Source: an uncultured Oscillospiraceae bacterium
GTDB lineage: Bacteria; Bacillota; Clostridia; Oscillospirales; Acutalibacteraceae
NCBI GenBank assembly: GCA_900553255.1
Contig: USCI01000110.1
Location: 1 to 7,088 of the forward strand
Length of the DNA: 7,088 bases
Direction of reading: 5' to 3'
Under the pieces are notes generated by a model. It saw only the letters and a list, made by a program, of their open reading frames with translations. It searched no databases and was not told where the DNA came from. Each line of letters starts with the position of its first letter. Position 1 is the first letter of the stretch. Below are positions 1 to 5,107 of this stretch, piece after piece. A program made the position numbers and the translations under genes.

Positions 1-9
1 CTAAAACTC

Positions 10-65
10 AATATTTTCCTACCAGGGGCTTTTTTCTCCTGTCCGCTCAATCTGGCGCGGTTCAC
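10..65 (+). repeat. Left arm of a 56-bp terminal inverted repeat
   Basis: This stretch is the reverse complement of the last 56 bases of the window (7033-7088), with one mismatch (position 56 against 7042). Similarity stops sharply on the inner side at position 65/66. The outer limit is unknown: nine more bases (1-9) lie outside this arm, while the window ends at the other arm. It sits 33 bp downstream of the stop of the CotF-like gene, which reads toward it. The arm contains CCAGGGGCTTTTTT, which looks like one half of a terminator stem without its partner. It could be a dispersed intergenic repeat at which an assembly broke, one arm of a long hairpin, or an element end. No transposase is nearby. 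Confidence 0.9.
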
Positions 66-98
66 TTTACGGCAGGGGTTTTGTGTACGCGGGGCGCT

Positions 99-380
99 TT
101 ACAGCTGGGACGCCATATTGGTGAATTTCTGCCTGGCGCTCTGTACCTTCTGTTCTTCCGCCATCGGGGTGGGATACCAGCCTCTTTTCTGCATCTCCAT
201 AAACAGGTCAGCCTGGATGCAGTGCTCGTCGTGAAGGATATTAAGCATCTCATCACGGATCGCGGTCGTCGCGCATTCGTTGCTGAAGGTGTTGTAAATA
301 CCGGTAATCTCCTTCTGAGAGGCCATGCAGTCCATCATCATTTCCTGATCCTTCATCGGTATATTTACATTCTGATCCAT
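99..380 (-). CDS. Spore coat protein, CotF-domain family (93 aa)
   Basis: This is a small structural protein of the CotF-like coat family, expected in the coat layer of the mature endospore. The sequence shows the family pattern: a short N-terminus ending in KDQEMMMDCMASQKE, a helix with ITGIYNTFSNECAT, a second helix with LNILHDEHCIQADLFMEMQ, and the near-invariant KRGWYPT toward the C-terminus. The two helices recall a ferritin-like half-bundle. The ATG at 380 is chosen because AAAGGGG lies 8 nt upstream; the frame is open to an ATG at 416, but that one has no ribosome binding site. It is the second gene of an operon with the 61-aa coat protein (67-nt gap, same strand). Timing in the mother cell is inferred from the family; no sigma-E or sigma-K promoter could be placed convincingly. 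Confidence 0.88.
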   Translation of the reverse strand: MDQNVNIPMKDQEMMMDCMASQKEITGIYNTFSNECATTAIRDEMLNILHDEHCIQADLFMEMQKRGWYPTPMAEEQKVQSARQKFTNMASQL

Positions 381-419
381 AGTGTATACCCCTTTCTCTT
401 CCGGCCGGCAAAACATACC

Positions 420-441
420 GGTTGCCTGCGGCGCAGGAACC
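420..441 (-). other. Hairpin between the two coat genes
   Basis: GGTT-CCTGC pairs with GCAGG-AACC around a GGC loop, with one bulged base at 424; CCTGCGGCGCAGG (425-437) is itself a perfect dyad. No U-tract follows on the minus strand, so it is unlikely to be a full terminator. It may set the relative amount or stability of the downstream cotF-like message. An 8-bp palindrome, CCGGCCGG, lies just beyond it. Confidence 0.45.
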
Positions 442-447
442 CTTTTC

Positions 448-633
448 TCAGTTTAAAAAGCCCATCAGTTTGTTGAAATGGTTCTGATGGCGCCCGGCAA
501 TCTGTTCACACTGCGTCTTGATTTGCGGATCAGTGGCAAGCGTCGCATAGGATTTATACTTTTTCACCAGTAACTGCTCGGCGTTGAGCTGATCCTCCAG
601 GGCGCTGAGTTCTTTCGCGGTAAGCGTAGCCAT
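448..633 (-). CDS. Small spore coat protein (61 aa)
   Basis: A 61-residue helical protein of the type found as a partner of CotF-domain proteins in spore-forming Clostridia. It opens MATLTAKELSALEDQLNAEQ, followed by LLVKKYKSYATLATDP, QIKTQCEQIAGRHQNHFNKL and a short tail. This heptad-rich two-helix pattern resembles half of a CotF/ferritin-like unit. The start is firm: AGGGGAGG lies 8 nt before the ATG. It is first in the operon, with the CotF-like gene 67 nt downstream. The terminator of the preceding glycosidase gene ends only 25 nt upstream of its start codon, which leaves little room for a promoter of its own. Its role in the coat is known only from family resemblance. Confidence 0.85.
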   Translation of the reverse strand: MATLTAKELSALEDQLNAEQLLVKKYKSYATLATDPQIKTQCEQIAGRHQNHFNKLMGFLN

Positions 634-658
634 AAAGTATCCTCCCCTGTACGATAAA

Positions 659-685
659 AAATGCGCGGGATTTTCCCGCGCATTT
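659..685 (-). terminator. Rho-independent terminator after the glycosidase gene
   Basis: A perfect 12-bp stem, AAATGCGCGGGA / TCCCGCGCATTT, with a 3-base loop. On the minus strand it runs into a T tract (CATTTTTTATCG), so it ends leftward transcription. It lies about 140 bp past the glycosidase stop but directly abuts the stop of the in-frame extension at 684-686. Confidence 0.88.
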
Positions 686-776
686 AGTCTTTCCCATATA
701 GCTGTACATTATCCGCATTAAAACCGTACAGCCGCGAGGATTCTGTACCCGGCAATTCTAAACCGGCAAAGCCCAC
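684..776 (-). other. Possible 30-codon small ORF or in-frame tail
   Basis: After the TAA of the glycosidase the same frame stays open for 47 more codons (827-687) to a TAA at 684-686 that overlaps the first bases of the terminator stem. Inside it a GTG at 776 is preceded by AGGTGAT, a 7-base match to the anti-Shine-Dalgarno complement, 6 nt away. That would give a 30-aa peptide starting (M)GFAGLELPGTESS and ending DNVQLYGKD. Forty-seven open codons alone are not significant (roughly one chance in ten per frame). The binding site and the stop abutting the terminator are what make it worth listing. No family was recognised. It could also be the remnant end of a longer gene. Confidence 0.27.
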
Positions 777-827
777 ATCCTCATCACCTAAAAAGGAGCG
801 GCTGTATCCAAGACGGACTTCCGAAAG

Positions 828-3416
828 TTATTTCCGTGAAACCACAATTTCGCATTCTGCCCTGATCCGATCCGCAAAAAACGCCGCACCGTTTTCCCAG
901 TTGGCCTGCACAGGCTCCCCGTCAACCGTTATGCAAACCTCCCCGGTAATACAGGGAAGCTCCAGCCGCTGCAGGGACAAATGACCCTCCTCGATGCGGA
1001 TCGTCGCATGCTCCGGCACAATGTCCACGCTGCCCCAGGCGCTGTCCGCACTCCACAGACACCGGAAAGGCCTATTCGTCGGATATAACGGGGAAAAACC
1101 GATCATCCCGTGCGGCAGATCGAACCGAAACCCGCTGTAAAGCGGCAGCAGCGAATAGCTTGCCATCGAACGCGCATAGTTGCTGCCGCACTCCACCTCG
1201 TTCCAGGGATTGCGCTTTTTGCCGTCGTAGCGATCACGGACAGCGCGCACCAGACGCAGGCCCTCTTCCTGCATGCCTTCGCTGATCATCAGCGCAGCCA
1301 GCTGATATTCAAAGCCGGTCATGCATTCCTGGCAGTACGGCACCGGTACGGCAGGCTTTTCCGCCGTATCCGGATATTCGCAAATAACGGCGCCGGCCTC
1401 GTCGCCGGTACAGAACACACGGCAGGGATTGAAAAAGTCCCGCATGCAGGCTTTAAAATTGTAGCGATACAGGCTTTGCAGAGCCTTTTTTCGTTTGGCT
1501 TTATCAAAAATGTCGTCCAGCCCGATAATATTGGCGTGCCACTGCGCCGTCATCTGATCGATGCTGCAGCCGTGATCAATCTGGTACTTCATCTCACCGG
1601 TTTCTTCGTTCCAGTATGCGTTCACCGCATCCTGTCCGTAGCTCTCCAACAGCGTTTTATCGTGCAGGTCGACCTTCTGCTCATAATATTCCCCATTGAA
1701 CAGCTTCTCGTTGCAGAAGCGGCGGCCGTTCTCAAACAGGCACCGGTAATCCTCCGCTGCGTCCGCTTCGCCAAGATACTCCGCCATTTCGGCCGCTGCA
1801 TTCAATGCTCCGAGATAAAAACCCTCCAGCCAGGAATTCGGGCCAAACAGCTCCATGTCCAGCGTGTGATGCTGGCGGCCGTCGATCACGCCATCCTTGT
1901 CCGCATCCCAGCGGTACGGATTCTGCGGATGCCACGCATATTCCAGCGACTGCTTCACCCGCGGCCAGATGGCTTTAAGCCAGTCATCGTCACCGCACAG
2001 CTTCCAATCGCGGTATACGCGCATAATTTCCCCCATCTGGCCGTCGACACAGGGATGGAAGGGCAAAGGCTTTTTCCCAAGCGGAAGCAAAATCCGGAAA
2101 GACATCCGGCCGTTTTCCAAAAAGTCATATTGATAGCTCGCCGAATGCATCGAACGTTCCAGCTGGGGAAACAAAAACGGCATGGCATACGCATAGTTCC
2201 AGACATGCGTACAGCTGCCTTCACAGCTGCCGCAATGCTCCGACACGCCTTCAAAACCGTACAGCGTGCCATCCTCCAGCCGCCAGACCGTCGGCGATTT
2301 GAGCACCGCCAAATTGGCGGAAACCGCATCCAGAGCCTCCCGCGGCAGCGTAGAGGAAAACAGCACATCCGTAAAACGCCGTGTGCGCCCGTACAGACTC
2401 TGCCATTGCCGGAGTCCCTGTACCGCCACATCCACCGATGAGCCATACTGCCCGGCATAATAGTTCTTCCATCTGCCGCCCAGCGTTTCACCCGGCGCGG
2501 GTGCATAAATCGGCGGCCAGTCGTACTCGTTGTTGGGGAAATACCAGGCTATGATAAACCGAACCGTTTTCTGTTCACCGGGAGCCGCCGTCACCGAGGC
2601 CGTCAGGGTTGCCATATCCCGATCCCCGGGCGGATCGTATCTTCTCGCCGGAAGCGGCGCGGTATCGGTAAACTCTTTCCAAAATATGGTCGGGCCGTCA
2701 AACCAGGCACCACGGAACCAATGCTCCTGAAGGCAAACATCCCCGCCGTCCGTTGCCGCGGTGATATTCCCGTAGTGCTGTTCCTTTTCCCCCAATACAT
2801 TCTGCTCCAGGCAAATATAGGAAATACCGTCCACGCGTCCCCCGCGGTTGACCGTGCCCTGCGAAAAGCAATTCCCCACAGACAGGGCAACCGTATAGGT
2901 GATCGGCGCCGCGGTCGGATTTTCCAGCTCTATCTCAAAAAACGCAGCCGGCATGCCGGACGCGTCCGCATCCAGAGGGATAAACGGATTAAAGGCGGTC
3001 ATTTTCACGCTGCCGGGAAAATGACTGTCGGTAAAGGTGAGTTCTGCGATCGGGAAGGTGCCTTTAAAACGGCAGTCGGAAAAATGCGGAAAACCGGCCA
3101 TCGTACCGGATTCCGCGCCGAAGCCGTATCCCGGGCACTGCCAATGCCCGACACCACCGCCATACTGACCGGCCAAATCCTTATCCAGATCGCCCGTGAG
3201 CACCCGCGCGTCCAGCAGCCGGCCATCCTGCACGGCTTTAACGGCAAAATGGCTCATCCCGTTCAGGGAACCCTTATTCGGGCGATTGTAAATTTCCCAA
3301 TCCATCAGCCTGCCGTTGCCGCCCAGGCCAATACAGCCGGTCCCGATCCCGCCCAGCGGAAAGGATATTTCCCGGGTATACTCACCAGTATAGACAAAAT
3401 CCGGTGTTCTGCTCAT
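828..3416 (-). CDS. Glycoside hydrolase family 116-type glycosidase (862 aa)
   Basis: A large cytoplasmic hydrolase with the two-part GH116 architecture: an N-terminal beta-sandwich (about 12-345, opening REISFPLGGIGTGCIGLGGNG) and a C-terminal (alpha/alpha)6 barrel (about 355-770, DUF608). Known GH116 members are retaining beta-glucosidases, beta-xylosidases and glucosylceramidases (mammalian GBA2). Recognisable barrel motifs are CEGSCTHVWNYA (398-409), VYRDWKLCGDDDWLK (467-481), QHHTLD (515-520), SIDQMTAQW (618-626), in which D620 fits the acid/base Asp, and NEVECGSNYARSM (739-751), in which E740 and R749 have the spacing of the glucose-binding Glu/Arg pair. The nucleophile Glu could not be placed. 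There is no signal peptide. AGGGGAGG lies 10 nt before the ATG. It has its own promoter 106 bp downstream of the membrane-protein gene and a strong terminator. The substrate is unknown; a plant or host beta-glycoside is likely. Confidence 0.88.
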   Translation of the reverse strand: MSRTPDFVYTGEYTREISFPLGGIGTGCIGLGGNGRLMDWEIYNRPNKGSLNGMSHFAVKAVQDGRLLDARVLTGDLDKDLAGQYGGGVGHWQCPGYGFGAESGTMAGFPHFSDCRFKGTFPIAELTFTDSHFPGSVKMTAFNPFIPLDADASGMPAAFFEIELENPTAAPITYTVALSVGNCFSQGTVNRGGRVDGISYICLEQNVLGEKEQHYGNITAATDGGDVCLQEHWFRGAWFDGPTIFWKEFTDTAPLPARRYDPPGDRDMATLTASVTAAPGEQKTVRFIIAWYFPNNEYDWPPIYAPAPGETLGGRWKNYYAGQYGSSVDVAVQGLRQWQSLYGRTRRFTDVLFSSTLPREALDAVSANLAVLKSPTVWRLEDGTLYGFEGVSEHCGSCEGSCTHVWNYAYAMPFLFPQLERSMHSASYQYDFLENGRMSFRILLPLGKKPLPFHPCVDGQMGEIMRVYRDWKLCGDDDWLKAIWPRVKQSLEYAWHPQNPYRWDADKDGVIDGRQHHTLDMELFGPNSWLEGFYLGALNAAAEMAEYLGEADAAEDYRCLFENGRRFCNEKLFNGEYYEQKVDLHDKTLLESYGQDAVNAYWNEETGEMKYQIDHGCSIDQMTAQWHANIIGLDDIFDKAKRKKALQSLYRYNFKACMRDFFNPCRVFCTGDEAGAVICEYPDTAEKPAVPVPYCQECMTGFEYQLAALMISEGMQEEGLRLVRAVRDRYDGKKRNPWNEVECGSNYARSMASYSLLPLYSGFRFDLPHGMIGFSPLYPTNRPFRCLWSADSAWGSVDIVPEHATIRIEEGHLSLQRLELPCITGEVCITVDGEPVQANWENGAAFFADRIRAECEIVVSRK

Positions 3417-3442
3417 ATCCTGTTACCTCCCCTGTCCTTCGG

Positions 3443-3455
3443 TATTCCGGGAATA
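3443..3455 (-). promoter_or_regulatory. 13-bp dyad at the glycosidase transcription start
   Basis: TATTCC-G-GGAATA is a perfect 6+1+6 inverted repeat. It shares one base with the -10 element and covers the predicted transcription start, which is where a repressor operator would sit. It is not a catabolite (cre) box. Which regulator binds is unknown. Confidence 0.4.
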
Positions 3456-3463
3456 GTATAACA
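3455..3463 (-). promoter_or_regulatory. Extended -10 promoter of the glycosidase gene
   Basis: On the minus strand TGT-TATACT reads as an extended -10 element (TGn plus five of six bases of TATAAT). The hexamer 17 bp upstream, TGGTTC, is a poor -35, which is common for TGn promoters. The predicted start lies about 30 nt before the ATG at 3416. Confidence 0.5.
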
Positions 3464-3522
3464 GGAAAAATTGCGCTGAACCAGTCCGATTTATGCCGCA
3501 TTACCTGCATATCTTGCCAAAA

Positions 3523-3930
3523 TCACGCACAGCGGGTACGGCGAACTGCTTCCAGCTCCACCACACGGCCGCCGATGGCCGGCAGCGGCTTTGTATTTGA
3601 CCCTTCCGGAGCACAGGCCACAGCTTGCCTGGCACGCTGCACAGCGGCTTTTTTCTGCGCATTGCGCGCCGCACGGCGGGCCGCAACCGTATCCTTGTGC
3701 ATCGCCCCCGCACAGCAGAGCAGCACCGCCAGCCGCAAAACCATCAGCAGCAGCGAAACAACCGGATATGTACCAAACGGGACAGCGCCGGCACACAGTA
3801 GATCTACCGCACAAAAGCCCAGCGGCACCAGCGCGACGCGGCGCGTTTGCGCAAAATGCGCCTTATTGATCATATACAAAAAGGCAAATCCCATCACCAG
3901 AATGCTAACCAGGCTCTCCCACATATCCAT
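3523..3930 (-). CDS. Uncharacterised small membrane protein, probably SOS-induced (135 aa)
   Basis: No family was recognised. Three hydrophobic segments are visible (about 5-21, 33-50, 56-76), separated by a basic loop (NKAHFAQTRR) and a short PFGTY turn. The positive-inside rule predicts N-terminus out and C-terminus in. A strongly basic helix (79-102, ARRAARNAQKKAAVQRAR) and a polar tail to residue 135 would lie in the cytoplasm. The ATG at 3930 is chosen because AAGGATAGGG lies just upstream; a GTG precedes it and the frame stays open to 3981 without a binding site. The gene has a consensus sigma-A promoter with LexA-type boxes over the start of transcription. It is therefore probably DNA-damage inducible and possibly a division or envelope checkpoint protein. 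The regulation is inferred from sequence; the function is a guess. Confidence 0.75.
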   Translation of the reverse strand: MDMWESLVSILVMGFAFLYMINKAHFAQTRRVALVPLGFCAVDLLCAGAVPFGTYPVVSLLLMVLRLAVLLCCAGAMHKDTVAARRAARNAQKKAAVQRARQAVACAPEGSNTKPLPAIGGRVVELEAVRRTRCA

Positions 3931-3984
3931 CACCCTATCCTTACTTTCGGCGTCACGGCCGCATCCAAATGTGCGGCGCAAGCT

Positions 3985-3998
3985 CGAACACTCGTTCC
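3985..3998. promoter_or_regulatory. LexA (SOS) operator, box 1
   Basis: CGAACACTCGTTCC contains the perfect clostridial LexA core GAAC-N4-GTTC and matches 13 of 14 positions of the Bacillus consensus CGAACRNRYGTTYC. It lies about 14-27 nt downstream of the predicted transcription start of the membrane-protein gene and shares base 3998 with box 2. The box centres are 13 bp apart. Confidence 0.72.
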
Positions 3999-4011
3999 GA
4001 ACAAATGTTTA
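3998..4011. promoter_or_regulatory. LexA (SOS) operator, box 2
   Basis: CGAACAAATGTTTA matches 13 of 14 positions of CGAACRNRYGTTYC; its core GAAC-AAAT-GTTT has one deviation from the perfect dyad. It begins 7 bp downstream of the -10 element and covers the predicted start of transcription, the usual place for LexA repression. Confidence 0.65.
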
Positions 4012-4018
4012 CAATGCC

Positions 4019-4046
4019 ATTATAGCATCACTTTTCAAAAAAGCAA
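4019..4046 (-). promoter_or_regulatory. Sigma-A promoter of the membrane-protein gene
   Basis: On the minus strand TTGCTT (4041-4046), a 16-bp spacer and a perfect TATAAT (4019-4024). The predicted start is near 4012, giving a leader of about 80 nt that carries both LexA boxes. Confidence 0.72.
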
Positions 4047-4055
4047 GGGGTTTGG

Positions 4056-4069
4056 CGAAAAAATGTTCG
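4056..4069. promoter_or_regulatory. Degenerate third LexA-like box
   Basis: CGAAAAAATGTTCG matches 12 of 14 positions of the LexA consensus, but the left half-site is GAAA rather than GAAC. It lies 10 bp upstream of the -35. The same bases could form a weak 5-bp hairpin (GCGAA/TTCGC), so it may be coincidental. Confidence 0.25.
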
Positions 4070-4078
4070 CTATTTTTT

Positions 4079-4114
4079 AAGCCCTTCTGCCTCCCAAAAA
4101 AGGCAGAAGGGCTT
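4079..4114. terminator. Strong hairpin downstream of spo0A
   Basis: A perfect 14-bp stem, AAGCCCTTCTGCCT / AGGCAGAAGGGCTT, with an 8-base loop, starting 6 bp after the spo0A stop. Its position fits a spo0A terminator. On the minus strand, however, the stem is followed by AAAAAATAG rather than U residues; the better U-tract (CTTTTCGTTTC) is on the plus strand. The hairpin itself is certain, its direction is not. Confidence 0.6.
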
Positions 4115-4120
4115 TTCGTT

Positions 4121-4903
4121 TCAGGATATTTTCAGCTGCAGACGGAATTTGTCCGAAATCATGGCAATGAATTCGGAGTTTGTCGGTTTGCCGCGGCCAT
4201 TATGGATGGTATAGCCGAAATACGAGTTCAAAACATCCACATCGCCGCGATCCCAGGCCACTTCGATGGCGTGGCGTATAGCGCGTTCCACGCGGGAGGA
4301 GGTGGTGTTGTGTTTTTTGGCTACAGCGGGATACAGCCTTTTGGTTACCGCATTGATGATATCATCGTCTTCGATCGCCATGAGAATGGCGTCCCGCAGA
4401 TACTGGTAGCCCTTGATATGCGCCGGCACGCCGATCTGATGAATGATTTCCGTAACCTTGATTTCCAGCGAGCTTCCAGCGGTGCTCACCTGCGCAGGAG
4501 CCGGACGCTTCACCGGCTCCGACGAAGCTTTCCCGCAGATGGCGATGATCCGTTCCGACATGGCTTCGGCATCGAAAGGTTTGAGGAAATAGTAATCGGC
4601 GCCGGCCAGCAGCACTTCCCTTTCCAGGTTCGGATTGTCGTAGCCGGACATCACCATCGTCCGCGGTGCCGGAGACAGATGCAGGGCCTTAATTCCCTTA
4701 ATCACACCGATTGCATCAACATGCGGCATAAAGAAATCCATTATTACAACATCCGGATGGGATTTTGAAACCTCTTCCAAAACCCGTTGTCCGTCTTTTT
4801 CTACCATTTGTGTCTCGATACCATACATATGCATCACCGAAGAGCACGGAACACCAAAACTTTCGCTGTTATCCGCCAGCATAACCTTGATTTTCTTCTC
4901 CAT
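4121..4903 (-). CDS. spo0A: Sporulation master regulator Spo0A (260 aa)
   Basis: A response regulator that, when phosphorylated, binds 0A boxes and commits the cell to sporulation. The receiver domain (about 5-122) has the phosphoacceptor D56 in DVVIMDFFMPH, S86 at the switch Thr/Ser position and K108 in FLKPFD. A Pro/Ala/Ser-rich linker (129-145) follows. The DNA-binding domain (146-260) is nearly textbook: IGVPAHIKGYQYLRDAI, then the recognition region TTSSRVERAIRHAIEVAW (200-217) and KPTNSEFIAMISDK. The acidic pocket reads ADNSE where Bacillus has ADDN, so the second Asp is Asn. The ATG at 4903 is preferred (AGAGAGG, 10 nt upstream); a TTG at 4912 lies almost on the binding site. It is downstream of spoIVB, as in Bacillus and Clostridia. 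Confidence 0.98.
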   Translation of the reverse strand: MEKKIKVMLADNSESFGVPCSSVMHMYGIETQMVEKDGQRVLEEVSKSHPDVVIMDFFMPHVDAIGVIKGIKALHLSPAPRTMVMSGYDNPNLEREVLLAGADYYFLKPFDAEAMSERIIAICGKASSEPVKRPAPAQVSTAGSSLEIKVTEIIHQIGVPAHIKGYQYLRDAILMAIEDDDIINAVTKRLYPAVAKKHNTTSSRVERAIRHAIEVAWDRGDVDVLNSYFGYTIHNGRGKPTNSEFIAMISDKFRLQLKIS

Positions 4904-4943
4904 TTTTCCCAAACCTCTCTTTTGCTATTTTTTGGCAGTTCCA

Positions 4944-4972
4944 AGATTACCATATAATGGAATAAAATGCAA
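4944..4972 (-). promoter_or_regulatory. Sigma-A extended -10 promoter of spo0A
   Basis: On the minus strand TTGCAT (4967-4972), a 17-bp spacer ending in TGG, then TAATCT (4944-4949), a TGn-extended -10. The predicted start is about 34 nt before the ATG. The 12 bases ATATGGTAATCT recur exactly in the promoter region of the plus-strand gene at 6588. No convincing sigma-H promoter was seen. Confidence 0.55.
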
Positions 4973-5062
4973 TACCTTGGCAATGGTTTTTTTGGAATTT
5001 GGGAGAAAATATTTTCAGGCAGAAGAAAAACAGCGAAACGCGAAAGACATTCGATCAAAAGT

Positions 5063-5090
5063 GACACGGTTCGGCAAAAAACGCCGTGTC
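5063..5090 (-). terminator. Hairpin after spoIVB with an embedded 0A-box match
   Basis: GACACGG (5063-5069) pairs with CCGTGTC (5084-5090) over a 14-base loop, 17 bp past the spoIVB stop. On the minus strand it is followed by ACTTTTGATC, a short U-tract, so it is a modest terminator between spoIVB and spo0A. The loop contains TTCGGCA (5070-5076), which read on the minus strand is TGCCGAA, a match to the Spo0A target TGNCGAA. It lies about 165 bp upstream of the spo0A start codon. Confidence 0.5.
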
Positions 5091-5107
5091 TGTTAACGCT
5101 TCCCCCT

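Noticed and set aside
1110..2441. Long plus-strand open frame (443 codons)
   Set aside because: It lies wholly antisense to the glycosidase gene, has a shadow composition rich in His/Arg/Ala, no ribosome binding site and no recognisable motif, while the minus-strand protein has clear GH116 motifs throughout.
2721..3461. Plus-strand open frame of 246 codons
   Set aside because: It is antisense to the N-terminal domain of the glycosidase and includes its promoter. No protein family resemblance.
3404..4768. Plus-strand open frame (454 codons) across several minus-strand genes
   Set aside because: It crosses the promoter, LexA boxes, hairpin and the conserved spo0A reading frame, with no binding site and a shadow-like composition.
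5005..5016. 12-bp palindrome GAAAATATTTTC upstream of spo0A
   Set aside because: A perfect dyad, but simple AT-rich sequence outside the -35/-10 region. Expected by chance in such a spacer and not linked to a known regulator.
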